Below, piece by piece: positions 42,228 through 55,758 of a stretch of DNA of 64,000 nucleotides. Under the pieces are notes generated by a model. It had not been told where the DNA came from. It was given only the letters and a program-made list of their open reading frames with translations, and searched no databases. The position numbers were made by a program, and so were the translations under genes. Source of the DNA: Nectonema munidae (Eukaryota > Nematomorpha > Nectonematoida > Nectonematidae). The DNA lies in contig JAUIRK010000119.1 of the NCBI GenBank assembly GCA_030549495.1, positions 1 to 64,000 on the forward strand. Reading direction: 5' to 3'. How positions within the stretch are numbered: position 1 is the first letter of the stretch; each line of letters starts with the position of its first letter.

Positions 42228-45200
42228 TTCTCTTTGCCAATAAAACTATAAAAAATGAGTAAAATATGAAAAAATTAGAAAAATGATGATGAAAAATATA
42301 AAACCAAAAATATTGAATTTTGTTTTTTAGCAAATTATATAACCAAAATTCAAATGAATACTTGATCTTAGAAAATTAATTAAATAAATTAATCACTTTA
42401 TTTTATAAATATTTTTACGAAAACAAAAAAATGAAGAAAAAAAATTCTATTTGAAATAAAAAATTATATATTTCCTTAGTAAAGTTTTTTATAATTTTAA
42501 AAAGATGGTTACACCATTAATCAAAATCGACCTAAAATCTGTCCAAAATTTCAACCTATATCTAAACTAAAAATGACGAATTATAAATATAAATTTTTAT
42601 GCATTTCAGCTTTGTGAAATAAAATAAACTATTTTAGAGCCATGTATTTTCTAGATATTTATTATATAACAGTAATAAAAAGAGACATATTTCTTAACTA
42701 GTATTATTAACTTGTCATTTTTGACTTTTTGTGAAGTAGTTATTCCACTGTTAAATCTATGTTTTTATTTTTTTTCTCATACTATTTTTTTTATTGTATT
42801 ATTAATTTAAATGACAAATATAATTAATAAATATTTTTCTTCTTAACTAGTATTAGTAAATGCACCAGTTTCCCTGCAACGAATGGAAAACCCGTTTTGG
42901 GTCATCTATTTCTAATTTTAACTCTTTCTCAGCTTTGACTTTTTTATTCAGAGTTAAAAAGATATTGATGGCAACTAAAAAATAGAAAATAAGAATAAAT
43001 GTATTCATATTGTCTAAATTTTCTAAACATATAAGAACACGGATGACTTCCTTAATCTATGAAAACACAATGTTCTTCATATTCATTCTTAAAACTTCAC
43101 TTATCTTCGCAATTAAGATATTGTTATTTGAAGCGATATTTAAATAATAATTATTTTTTAAATTGACTCAAAAATATTTTTAATTTTATAGCAATTACAT
43201 TTATTTATATGTATTGTAATTATGCGTGCAATGTGTTAGTTATAACTAGAAAATGTAAGTTCTCTTCTATTCGCTCATCATCACCTACCAAGCTAACCGT
43301 TGACGGCTAGTTATGTAATGCGAATTGATAGCAATGTAATATAAATATCTCATGCAATTTTTCTTCTCGCTTTTAACTTAGTATTCCCCACCTTATATAA
43401 AATATCAACACCTTCTCTAAGAAGAAACAAAGTTTTTCTCTCCTCATTAATTATATCCTTAAACCTAATTATATGAAAAACAATTCTTTCAAAGAGCTAA
43501 TTAAACATTAAATATTATAATATTTAGTTAATTAATTAACTAACATACTTTGTAGATAACTAGGTTGAATAAATTTAAAATGGATCACTTATATTAAATA
43601 ATATGTCACTAATTTGCTGACCTAGTAACTACTTAGTAACTTAAATAACTTTCTTAATAAATAACAAACATTTTAAATAAGAAGAAAAAATAAAATTTAA
43701 TTAATCTAATTACAATTATATCACAAAAAAAGTATATCATAAAAATAAAAATAAATTCTTGGCCATATTGAAAAAAAACTTTTATCAAAAAAATCTACAT
43801 GACTAATCTAAATGAATTTTTAAATAAATTCATCTTTGAAATGAATAATAGCAAAACCTTGGTATTGTTAACCTGTATTTCATAAACGCATTTGATAGTG
43901 TTCTTTGTTAAAGACTAATTTTGAAACTTGAATCTATTGCTAGTAAACTTTTATTGTGGCTTAAGGATTATATTTTAAATATAAAACATCTAACGCAGAT
44001 TTGGGAAAACTTTTTAGTATAATGGGTGAAAATTTTTCAAAAATCAAGGTCCAAGGGTGGATCACAAATACGAACTCTTGAACCCGTGTAAACCTTGTTT
44101 ATAACATCTAAAGTAGTGATGGTTACGATTAATCGGAATAGTGAGAAATCACAATCGTATCGGAAAATTTCATCAGTGCCTTCCATACCTCATTCCCATC
44201 CTAAGTTAAAAGTGGTCTACCTCAAAGTTAAGCTTCACTTGCCTTTCCTTATAAAAAAATGAATATGACTTTTTCCAACTATGGGATCATGCATTTTCAT
44301 AAAGGAAAATGTATTTGTTTATTTACATACGGATATATCAGTGTACGGGAACTATAAAAAACCCTCAGGGGCAATTTTCCCACAAGCTGGGGTTTCCTCT
44401 TCCTTGATCTAATGCGATTAAAAGCCACTTTATCAAATACTCCAAAAGTTAAAAGTGCTATTCCTCAGGGCTTTGTATTCGGGGAAGTTATTTTTTACAA
44501 TCATTGCCAATAAACTAACTTTTTATGTTAAAATCTTTGCTAATTAAAATTTTTATTAAATATGGAAATATTATTCATGAAATTTATATGTGAAAAACAT
44601 GAGGAAAATCAAAAAGGGTGAAAGAAATGTTTTGGGTAAAAGTTTGTACTCTATGAAAAATTTTATATATCTTCAAAGAATGAAATAATTTAGACTCACT
44701 TTATTACAGGGTTAAAAGAAATAAAATGATAACAATTTTCAACATCGTAAAGAAATACATGCTTGCTATAGATTGTAAAATTAAAACAGTTATTTATGAT
44801 TTTGTATAAAAAAAAATTTTTTATTGAAAAAAAATAAAATAAAATTTTGATGCTATATAGCCAGCCAACTAATCGAAAATTTAATTTTAAGTGGCAACGC
44901 GTTTTTGAGGGCGAGTGTAACAAGGAGAAATATCGTAGAGAAAGTGTCACACTACGAGAAATCTAATTGGACGATAAAAATGTGAAAGTCAATTTTTCTA
45001 AGAAAGCTTTTTAAATGCATGATGTGGTGTACAATATAAAATTTTTAAAAATCTTAAACTCAAAATTTTAGAATTTGTTTTATATAAAAAAATCTAGTAA
45101 TTTTTTTTCAGAATATGGTATATTGGAGTAAATGTTATGTACATTTAAGTAATTATAGAAAAAATATTAAACTACTTTGATTTTAAAAACAATATTTCCA

Positions 45201-45655
45201 AAATGAGTAATGGATATAACTTTTTGAAAACTTAAAGTATAAAACAAAAAAATGAGCATGACTTAAATTAAACCACTTTAATCGACATTTTCAGTTGAAT
45301 CTACCAAAAATTTTCATTTTAAGCCTGTTTTTTGATCTTAGGCATTTTATCATGATACGATATCATTTTTTAAGTTGTGTGTAAAAAAACTCTAAATTTT
45401 TAAGTTTAGTAAACTCAACCTGAATCCATCTTGTATAATAATAAACCAACTCATATCTTTCTATATTTGAATATATTAAAATTAACCTGTAAACATTTTA
45501 TAGACGGGCAATTCGTTAGTGCAAATGTATAATTAACCAATCTATAAAATAATTTCTTGTTAAACTTCGTTTGAAAAACTTTCTAAATAATAACTATTAA
45601 AAAAAAATTACGTAACTAATTAATTTTAATAACTAATAACAAAAAATCGAACCTC
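42228..45655. other. HMBOX1 5' flank: AT-rich, no gene recognised
   Basis: Very AT-rich. Contains stretches of degenerate ACTAACTAATTAA-type sequence (43500-43700 and 45480-45655) and a copy of the 6303-6420 SINE-like sequence at 43231-43310. Upstream non-coding exons and the HMBOX1 promoter probably lie here or further right, but none can be pointed to. Confidence 0.3.
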
Positions 45656-45782
45656 TTAACTCTTTGAGGACCGGTGGGACAGCGGTGTCCTAGGAAATGA
45701 AAATCTTCTGATAGATATATAAAATTGAATTGAAAAATAAATCCGAGGATTAGTCTTCAAAATTGTGGTCCTCAAAGGGTAA
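45656..45782 (+). mobile_element. M3 TTAA-type MITE, copy 3
   Basis: Left TTAACTCTTTGAGGACCGG, then TGGGACAGCGGTGTCC; right GTGGTCCTCAAAGGGTAA. The two ends pair over CTTTGAGGACC. GAAAATCTTCTG corresponds to the shared ATCGTCTG core. Its right end abuts the next candidate element. Confidence 0.8.
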
Positions 45783-46026
45783 CCCCTTTACGAGTGAGAG
45801 AAGCAAACGACTTTAGTCATTTCCATTTAATTTCATTGGAAGTAAGAGTTCGTCTGTGTTGCATTTGGAAACATTGGTCAAAAAGTGAAGAGTATTTAAC
45901 TAAAAAGTCACCACCACAAGGATAATATTAGAACTTCCCATTTTGTAGATGGCTCAAAACCAATTAAATATAGATTACTAACGTTACCTGCCTTCCCTTT
46001 GGGAACATAGGTACTAAATGAGTTAA
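45780..46026. mobile_element. M4-type element, nested beside M3 copy 3
   Basis: The right end on the minus strand reads TTAACTCATTTAGTACC, then ATGTTCCCAAAGGGAA, like the terminus at 9318-9354. The left limit is inferred from TAACCCCTTTACGAG, which starts where the M3 copy ends. About 245 bp. Confidence 0.45.
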
Positions 46027-46607
46027 AAGAATAATATAAGTAAATTGTGTACCGTTTTAAAGTATTCAGACTAAAATGTCTTACAAAAAATAAATGTAAT
46101 GAGATAAAATTTTTGAAAATAATCCACTCCCATAATGAAATGAATATATTTATGATTTAATCACGTGTTATTCAAATATTCTGAATGAATTTTCTCGTAG
46201 TCAAAGTCTATGGAAAAAGAATTGATGAAGGCAAGAAGAATTAATATGTCTGATTTATAATTAATTATAGAAAATAATGATGGTAATCTATCCTTTTTTT
46301 AGTTTACATGATATTGAGTGCAGCGGAAATGTGTATAATAATTATCTGTTGGAATCTAACTTACCTCTAGGCAGGAATAGTTAACATCAAATATTTCTAC
46401 AAGTACAAAAGCAAAGTAGCTAAAGCACGTATCACACACGCACGCAAAGACAAGCATATGCGTAAACCAAATCTCGCAAGTATGCAAGAAATAAGAGAGA
46501 ACGCTGTGAAATCTTGGTTTGGAGTATTTTGAAAATACTCTACTTTTCAAATATACATATATTGTCAAGCTAAATCTTACACAAGAATCCTCATATACAC
46601 TCCAAGA

Positions 46608-48409
46608 CAGCGGTTTCCAACCCCAGCCTCGTATGAGTTAGGCCAACTTTTTGCCTTTAAGACTTTAAATATATTTGCAGTTAAGTTTTTTTTATATTTT
46701 CAAAAATTTTAACAAATTTGAAATAGTTTGATATTTACAGAGTTTGTAAAACTGATAAAACTCAAAGCTGCTTTAAATTAGTTTTATTAAAATTTATTTA
46801 AAAAAAAGTAATTTTTTTGTTTTATATTTAAAAATATTTTGTTCTAAAAAAATAACATCTTGTTTTTTAACGTATTATGAAATTTTGGAAATATCACATC
46901 CAAAAAAATTTGAAAGACCACTAAGTTACGGAAAAACTTGTGAATCTAGAAACAATAAAACTCGTTAAAAACATTAGGCTTCCAAATAAACTTAAATCAC
47001 TACCATTGTCTGACAACATTATTGAACACTCTTATTTTACAAGATATTTTATCTCAGCTGATTCTGTCATAGGAAAAAGCGGAACGCTTGCTTCTACAAA
47101 CTGATGTTTCAGTGGACATTGCTGGTACTCCTGAATTGATGGCTTTTATAAGATACAAAGGAGAATATGGCATTCTGGTAGAATTTCTTTTCTGCAATGT
47201 TTTTGTGAATGACCACTAGTGAAAAAGACATTTCAAGTTTATTTTTAATAAGAGTTAGATTGGAAAAACTGTTTACATGTTTCCACTGATGGGGCTCGAT
47301 CAATGATCAGGACACATACAGGTTTTGTTGCTCGCATTAAAAATAAGAAGCCAAATCTTGTACTGATCCTTTGTTTGTTGCATCGAGAAAACCTTGTTTC
47401 TCATCGTTGGTCAGATCTTATTTCCGTTTTAAATGACGTCATAGAAATAGTAAACTTAATTAACTTGAGATCTAAATGCACACGTTTTCTATAAAATACG
47501 TAAAGAAATGGGATCATATTACAAACACTTGTTATTTCATTCAGATATCCGTTGCTTAACTAGAGGAAATGTTTTCGAATGAGTTTTAGAGTTAAAGTGT
47601 GAAATTGAAATTTTTCTTTATGGAAAACATCATGAACTAGCAAACTGTTTGTGCTTGGCTAGCAATATTCAAGTGATGTTTTCACACATCTGATTAACTT
47701 AATTCAGATATACATGATAGAAACTACACCAGGATAGATATTGACGAAAATATGTTTCTTTTAAGAAAAAACTTGTTTGGCTAAAGGAAAAACTACAGTT
47801 TTTATAAAATTAAGTTTTACGTTGGAGGATTTATCGGAAATATTTCTTCCTGATACAAGAAATATTTTGAAAGATCATCTGGAAAATCTACTACAAGAAA
47901 TGGACGGTTATGTTCCAAAAATATTGATTTGAAAAAGCTTAACTGGTGAAAAGTTTTCCTGCTGTCAATGACACTAATGTTTGGAGAAGATATTGTAGGT
48001 TTCAAGAACTTCTAAATCTGCAAAAAAATCAAGTAGAGGAACAACTCTTTGAAACCGCCAGTTTTAAAAATTTTGAACTGAATAAGATAAGCCTATTTTG
48101 ACTCAAGAGGCTGAAAAAGCTCTTCTCTCTTTTCCAACAACCTATCTACCTTATTAGAACGAACAAAGGTTTTCAAGTCTTATTGCAGTGAAAACTAAAA
48201 CAACAAACCCGCCTCAAACTCAGTACGATTTTCTGTGTTTTAATAATAAAAATAGAAGAAAGGACATTTTGCACAAAATGAAATAGTTTCAAGAAAGGCA
48301 TTAAAATTTTTTTAAAGTTTTTATAATTTTTGGTAATTTGAATTTCTAAAATATATATTACATATAGAAAATTATATGCAACTGAAAAATGTTGGAAAAC
48401 CCTTCGCTA
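46608..48409 (+). mobile_element. hAT transposase fossil, near full length (SCAND3/ZBED5-like)
   Basis: Left end CAGCGGTTTCCAACCCC; right end (complement TAGCGAAGGGTTTTCCAAC) has the same GGTTTCCAAC core. Plus-strand blocks in order: LPLSDNIIEHSY near 47000; LLLQTDVSVDIAGTPELMAF near 47095-47150 (the acidic-residue block); STDGARSMIRTHTGFVARIK near 47281-47340; and LCLLHRENLVSHRWSDLISV near 47370-47425, followed by VIEIVNLI. Several frame breaks and stops. The N-terminal BED/zinc-finger part is not evident. No 8-bp duplication was found at the inferred ends. Confidence 0.82.
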
Positions 48410-48585
48410 GACGACATATATAAAACTAGTCAAAGACATTTTTTCGCATTTTTTTCTGGCCAAACTTTTAGTTTAGAAATATTGGAGCAGTATATTTGTT
48501 CATAATAATTGTTAAAAATACTTTCCTTACTTCTAAAATTTCCTTTCCTTGATTTTAAGTTTAGATAAATATTCATAAACTATAC
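48410..48585. other. AT-rich spacer between the hAT fossil and the LINE tail
   Basis: No feature recognised. Confidence 0.3.
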
Positions 48586-51000
48586 ATAACATAACATAAC
48601 ATAACATAAGTTTATTAAGCAATTTAAAGAGGCTAGCAGCCTATGAGAATTGCATCAAATATAGCGTATTTTTCAACGAACGGCAAATCTTTTGTCTTTC
48701 CAAAATTCATCGAGTTTTTTTTCAAATTCTTTCACAGTAATTGAGTTAACAACTTCATTAGGTAAGCCATTCCAGTGATCGTATGCTCTTTGGATTAAGT
48801 ATCTGCTTCTATACATACCTTGAAAGGATTCAGGTGCAAACTTCAGGAATGTGATCTGGAAATTCTCTTCGAATATTCAGGCAAAACTTTCTCATCAATC
48901 TTCATATTTCCTTTTACGATATTAAATATTGATATCATTTCATTTCTCAGGCTTCGATAATATAAAGAAGGCAGGTCAATCTTTTGAAGTCTTTCAATAT
49001 AACGTAAATTTTGCATTCCTTTCAAGTGCTTTGTGAATACTTTTTGAACCTTTTCTATTTTTCTGATGTTGATAATTAATGAACTTCCAAAAATTACATT
49101 TGCGTATTCCAGAACAGGTCTGACTAAAGATTTGTATAAATACAGAGAAATTTCGATTTCAGATAAGATGAAGGTATTGTTCAACATGTGTAGAATAGTG
49201 AAGGCTTTCTTGACAACGTGCAATACATGATCAGAGAAACAAAACTTTGAATCAACGATTAATCCTAGATCATTATGCTTTTCAACTTGGTTTAGCTTAG
49301 TTCCGCCTATATAAAAACTGGCATCCTCTTTTTTCCCAATTTGAAGGTGATAGCACTTATTTATATTCAACTGCATATCCCATTCTTTATTCCATCTATA
49401 TATTTTGTATAGATCATTCTGTATATTCTTCGTACCTTCACCCTTTGAACCCTTGAAAAATTTTATATCATCAGCATAAATTTTTATATTTGATTTTAGA
49501 TCATCACAAATATCATTTATAAACATAGAGAAAAATACAGGTCCCAATACAGAACCTTGAGGGATTCCACTTATTATTTCTGAAGTTGATGAGCATAATC
49601 CATTCAATCGAACAATAAATTTTCTATTAAAAATATAGTCCCTGAACCATTCTATAAGGTTTTCTCCTATACCATAAGATTTCAACTTTGACAAGAGTCT
49701 TTCATGGGGGACAGTATCAAAAGCCTTCTGAAAGTCCAAATAAATAATGTTCACAGTTTTACTGATATTCATTTCAAGGGAAAATTCATTAGAAAATTCA
49801 ATTAGATTTGTTATTGTTGATTTTTTTGGAAGAAAGCCATGCTGTTGCCGCGATATCAAATTGTTTTTATCAAGATGGTCAACAACCTTGTCCTTTATAA
49901 TCGATTCAAGCACTTTGAAAATTATATTAATGACTGATATTGGTCTATAATTAGTAATGAGCTTTTTCTCACCTTTTTTAAAAACCGGTGATACGCAGCT
50001 TAATTTCCATGATTCAGGTAGTTTACGCTCGACTAAAGACTTATTATATAAAACTGTTAGAGGCTTCGCTAAAACATTACAGAGTTTTTGAAAAAAAAGC
50101 GGTGAAATGTTGTCAATACCAGGTGATTTAGAAACATCTAGACTTTTGAGCTTATGGTATACTTCGGATATTTCTATAGTCATTCTATCAATGTGAAATT
50201 AGTTTAACTTCAACGTTTCTAGTCAAAAGTTTACCTTCTCTTTTATACATGGAATAAAAGTATTCTTTAAAGGCTTCAGGTAAAAACTCATCTTCAATTA
50301 TACTACCATTTTCACTCAATATTGTTTCAATAGCTAAATTATTTTTCTTCCTATTAATATACTTCCATACTTTTTTTGAGTTTTGCTTGTATTCTTTTAA
50401 AATTTTACCTCATAATCAATTCTAAGTTGCCTGGTAAATTTTCTAAGATGATTGCTACATTTTTTATATTGTTCAAAACTATTTTTATTGCCATACTTTT
50501 TATACAGATTAAATAATCTTTTTTTATTTTTATAAATAAAAATTGCATCTTTATTCATATACAATTTAAAAGATTTTTTATCCTCTAATTTAGGTACATG
50601 AAGCTCAATTTGTTTTTTCAAAAAAGTTTCAAAAATTTTCGAACTTGTTTCTATATCATTTTTATGTAAAATATTCCAATCTATTTCTTTAAAATTGTTC
50701 TCAATAGAAAAATAATCAGCAGAACTGAACTTATACTTTGGAACAGCTTTTCGATATTGATGTACCTTTGAGAAAGTAAAAGACACGCAATAATGATCAC
50801 TTTTTGTAAGATTTGGAAGTATAGTCAAACTCTGTATGAGATTTTCATCATTGGTTATTAATAGATCTAACAAACTTTCATTACCACTTGGATCTCTTCT
50901 CGTTGGTGCCCGAATAACTTGTGTCAATAAACTACTTTGAACAAAGTTTAAAAACCGACTCTCAGGAGAATTATGTGGAGCGTCACACTTATCCAACTTT
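48586..51000 (-). mobile_element. CR1/L2-like LINE, 5'-truncated, with pentanucleotide 3' tail
   Basis: Minus-strand order is as follows. C-terminal part of the APE endonuclease (50996-50397: LLDLLITNDENLI, then NLTKSDHYCVSFTF). Linker. Reverse transcriptase (50183-48843: FKKGEKKLITNYRPIS, YLDFQKAFDTVPHERLL, SGIPQGSVLGPVFFS, and the catalytic IYADDIKFF). Thumb and C-terminal block (LEYANVIFGS, then NLRYIERLQKIDLPSLYYRS). After a frame change near 48843 the normal end continues (HSLKFAPESF, then HWNGLPNEVVNSITVKEFEK). The 3' end is (ATGTT)n, + strand 48586-48609. Frame breaks near 50397, 50200 and 48843 make it inactive, but it is well preserved, hence fairly young. Confidence 0.93.
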
Positions 51001-52999
51001 TCAATATACGAATTAATATGTATAATATTTATAGGTATATACCTATATATTAAACTAAATATAGAACTAAATTTATAAACTAAAACTAATTAATCTTACT
51101 AATCAAAAAACTTGCTAAACTTTCTAACTAACAAAATGACTAACCATCCGCTAAAAACAAATTAACTAAAAAAAACTATTAAAATCTTACTAATTGACTG
51201 GATAACTTCACTGACTAATAAATCTAAGAATAAGGAAAGATATTCCTAGGTCTGATCAGTACTCATTTTTTACAGATATAAGAACTTAACTCGAGATATT
51301 GAAATTATTAAGTGAGCGAAGAAATTGAAAAGTTTTAAAACATTGCATTCGACGTAAGTCAGAGTAGATGTTATTATCCCATCTCGGTATCGTTTACTAT
51401 CCTATTTTGGATCATTGCTATTAAACGGGTAACGGGCAATTGAACGGACACATATTTAAATTCCCATACTTTGTTCTAATCATTGCTCAACAAATTTTTT
51501 TCATCAGGCAAACTTCACGAAATATTTTGTGTAGTTTTTCATGCTGACTTAAAATATAAAATCAAATTTTACAATTTTTGATATAAAGATAACAAGTGTA
51601 AAAGATGAAAGTGATCGTCATTATAAAAGTCTAGTATCTAGTCTTTGCTAATAAAATGGCATTACATTGCTTAAATCAGTCTGATAAATTTTGTTATATA
51701 TCTCGATAATATATTATAAAACCTGAAAAACGTAAAGTTCCTTCGTAAATATCTAAAATCTATAAAGTATAAAGTGTGCTTTAACTGCCCTCTTGGACAT
51801 CAAGAAAACACATGGGCACCCCATTTTATCTTATTGGTTGTTCAAAAGGCTTACGGGACTTGTTTTAAAAAAACATATTTAAAAAATTATTTTAACAACT
51901 GCATTTTTGCAAAGAAAACATCCGACATTTCCAATTTAAAACAAGCATAAAATTATTTAAGCACATTTTGATTGGATGCAAACGTTTGGTATTGATCTGG
52001 TTATTCTGTGTTCGATTCATGATAGTGACGCGCTCTGTTTTAATATCGAAGATAATTTTTGGCTTAGATGCAAAATCGGCTTTAAAAAATAAAAAACTCT
52101 ACCTATTTTTCAAATATTGAAATCTTAATCGTTTCAGCTTTAAAAAATGGGGATGAATTGTAAAAATCCCTGTATATTTAAATACTCAAGTCAAATCATA
52201 AGAGCAAAAACTGTGAGAGATAGGAAACTCACACATTTAGGACATTCAGACATATATACAGATACAAGCACACAAAAATACCGGTAAGTCTAAACTCTCA
52301 AATCATAAAACACCACGTATAATACCATAAGACTTATTAAATATTCATTCAAATCATCATTCAAAAATGTCATCAATTGAAATAAATACTAAATACGCCA
52401 AAACACCGCAAATTACCATACAAGAATGTAAATCATTCTATCAAAATAGTTATAAATATTTTTCCTCATTAAAAAGTGTTTTAATTAAAAAAAAAAATTT
52501 TAATTTATTTTTAAAGTAAAATTTTTGGAATATTTAATTTTTTTATCAGACCAATGATGGAGTCACAAAAATGATAAAAAAAAAAGGTTTAAAAATTTGT
52601 AAAATAAGCATAAAATTTAAAGTATAGAGCAACTTCATATTTTTTTCAATATAAATTTCCTAGATGATTTTCACTTTATCTAGGAAATATCGTATTCTTT
52701 TAGATTTTGGGGTTTTTAGTTTGACTTCACAGATACACATTTATGCAAAATATGCGTTTATTAATGTTTTCTGCCGCAACTCAAGATTCAACGTAGTTTC
52801 TTTATAGTTTTTGGGGTTATTTTCAAGCGGTCTTCGGCTTTAATAATCCTTCAAACCAATATTAGAACATTTCACTGTATTAGAATCATTTTTATTGAAT
52901 TTATACCATACTATCATAATCGTGTGAACAACTGCATTTATTTGTTGGCTCAATATTTTTTTGAAATAAAGTACTCTTTCTCTCTCCCAACGATTACTC
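51001..52999. other. AT-rich non-coding stretch
   Basis: Degenerate ACTAACTAA-type sequence at 51040-51240; otherwise no gene or element recognised. Confidence 0.3.
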
Positions 53000-53191
53000 T
53001 TATTCGTATGGTGAGTGACGTAGCTGACAGAGGAAGGAAAATAATAACCTTTCTTTTAGAATCCATTTTCTAGACTTCGAGCCTTGACCCATTATAACGC
53101 AGGGGGTGTCTTTGCTCCCATTTTTAGGGTCATAAACCACGTGTTCAATTAGGTACGTTATGACTGGGGTTCGTCGCTTGGACCCGGCCAT
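53000..53191 (-). other. Isolated GC-richer open frame, MAGSKRRTP...
   Basis: A 63-codon frame that starts MAGSKRRTPVITYLIEHVVY and continues DPKNGSKDTPCVIMG. Base composition is nearer to the host exons than to the background, and the start is preceded by non-coding sequence. No domain is recognised. It could be a first exon of an unidentified gene, or repeat-derived. A weak donor-like AAAG|GTTATT lies near its middle third. Confidence 0.25.
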
Positions 53192-54479
53192 CCCTATTAT
53201 AGAAGATCTACCGTATACTATAGTATATAAACTTTTTACTCACAAAAAAGGTAAATTCAAAGTGTATTATCGAACTCTATGTAAATGTAATATAATTAGA
53301 TTAAATACATAATGCAGACTTATCAAAATTTTCATTTTAATAGCAAAATTGAAAAAGAAATATGTGGTGATGATAAATATAAAAAGTCATTTTGATATTT
53401 GCTGTCAATTTTACACAACGCAAAGAAAAGTAAAAATCATCACTTAATTAAAATAAGTTGGATACTTACATTTAAAATATCGAACAAAGGGTAACTACTT
53501 TATTATATGATCTATAACGCGTCTCATCAATTCTGTTTTTGCGATTCTGTTCTCTATTAATTTGCACGGTATTATCATTACTATTTTGATGGAGTTTACT
53601 TTTGCATAATCAGTTAGCCTGACCATTCCAAGCACATAATGAAAGAGTAATATATGTTGATGTAATTTCTCTGTGATATTGATACAGTCGTCGCACTGTT
53701 TGCATAGCAATCCTTTAATCAGTATATCTGTCCAATTATATTATAGAAAATTACTTGTCAAATTATTCCAATAAGTTTTTTCAAGAATTAAAAAACGTCT
53801 TTTAATATTTTTGGTAACTTAACCTGTTAGTTTATTATTTATAAGTTATTTAATGTCAATAAAATAAATATATTTTCCATGGCTCAGTAGAGGAAATCTA
53901 GTATCTAGACTGATTGATCCAATTGTCTAAATTCCATTCTTCATAGCAATATCGATTTGATTTCTTCAGTTATGGAAGAATGTTCTAATAAGGACAAATA
54001 AAAAGGAATTTTATTTATTTGTGTTAAAATTGAATTTTTACTAGCTAACCAACTTCTTTTTACGTTTATATAAAAATATACGTGCGGAGATATTTTACCG
54101 TACAACACTTCGCTACTTTTAGTTTAATTTTTTATTATTTTGTTTTATAAATAAATTTCATTTTATGAAGAACTATTTTTTAAATCAAATTTAATATTTC
54201 TAAAAGTGTTTTAAAAATAAATTTATAGACAGTTATTTTTTTACTTTTTATAAATATATACAAAATTATAATAAACGAGTTTTAAAAATTAAAAATTTCA
54301 TAAAAATCATATTTACCAAAACTATTTTTAAAGATTTTTAATTATAAAAAAATTGTATTCACCTTTAGCTAGTTACGTCTTTATTTTGTTTGTTAGTTAG
54401 TTTGTGAAATACTCAGTTAGTTAACTACTTATTTCACTTCATAGCCACTAAAATTTATTAACTTAATAGCCTAGAATAG
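53192..54479. other. AT-rich non-coding stretch
   Basis: No gene recognised; short minus-strand frames here have no family resemblance. Confidence 0.3.
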
Positions 54480-55090
54480 TTAATATAACACTTTAATTTT
54501 CTTTTTATGTTCGTTTTCACCTTAAAGTGCTTATTTTTTCCTTTAAGTTCGTCTTTTTCAGTAATATGTTTTTTCTTTAAATTTATTTTTCAAACTTAAG
54601 TTAGTTTATAATATTTATAATCGATTTACTAAACTTATCAGGTATTTTTGCACAATAAATTGTGCATTTGAATTTTTATGCGAGAGAAATGTTCTGCTTC
54701 TAAAATAACTCACCCATCTTTAAAACGATGACTTTTTTACTTGACGTCGTCATGTTATTCGTAGAATAAATGCAAAAATAAGACTTTTTTCTAACATATT
54801 TGTAATTATACAGATTTTATTGAAATTTATGAAAATTTTAGTTTTTTACTATAATAGACTAAAAAAGCTACAAAACCTTTATATTTAGTGTTTTTGAGGA
54901 TTATATTTGTATTATTTGTAAAATTTTCTAAAACTTAGGAAAAGATTATGAACTTATTTTCTTTTATTATATCAAAAAATTAAAGTAAAAAAGATGAACT
55001 TAAAGTCGAAAAAGAAGAACTTAAAAAATAAAGAGCAGTATTAAAGTAATGAAGTAGGAATTTAAAGTAAAACATGATGGAAACTTTAAA
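54480..55090. repeat. Inverted arrays of CTTAAAG/GAACTTAAA words
   Basis: 54500-54600 carries CCTTTAAGTTCGTCTTTTTC-like words. 54970-55080 carries several inverse words (GATGAACTTAAAGTC, GAAGAACTTAAAAAAT). The arrangement suggests an old element with repeated subterminal motifs. Low information content limits certainty. Confidence 0.35.
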
Positions 55091-55736
55091 ATAAAAATTT
55101 TATATAGTCGGTAAAAATAATGGAACATTCATACCTTACTCTGAAATATCACGTGGTGAAGTGTCCTATTGCAAAGTTTAATCAAACAAAAAATACATTG
55201 GGAAAAAGAGGGAATATTTTTTATATTTTAAATAGCCATCAATTTTCTATAGATAATTTTCATCGCTAACAAACAATTGAAATCGGCCAGGTTGGAAATG
55301 CGTGCTTTAGCCAAATGTTGCATCAAAGATCAGATGTAAAAGTCAAATCTAAATGTTTACCTTTTGAATTTAGAGGTTAATTTTCAAGAATGTGCAAAGC
55401 ATAACAAAATACATTTAACTTTTCTTGCAACAAAAATGGCGGCTTTGGAAAATAGTAAATTCGAACTTCTTTCTTCAAAAAGAGGAAAGTTTTTTCCTTC
55501 TGATTTAATTTGATACAAGTTAATTCCTTTATAAAATCCTTTATTCTCAGGGATTATAATAATGATGCACTTTTTGTGGAACCTAAGATGCTACAAACAT
55601 GTGAGCCCAAGGAATTTCTGATATTTTTAATTCAAAAAGACAAGCTTCTGATTGGAGTAAGTAAGGATTATGGGGGTGCAATTCCTTCAGTATGATTTAT
55701 TAAACGCTAATAAAATTATATACACCTTTATATGGG

Positions 55737-55758
55737 TGTGTGTGTGTGTGTGTGTGTG
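55737..55758 (+). repeat. (TG)n microsatellite
   Basis: Eleven TG units, followed by TATGTG. Confidence 0.9.
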
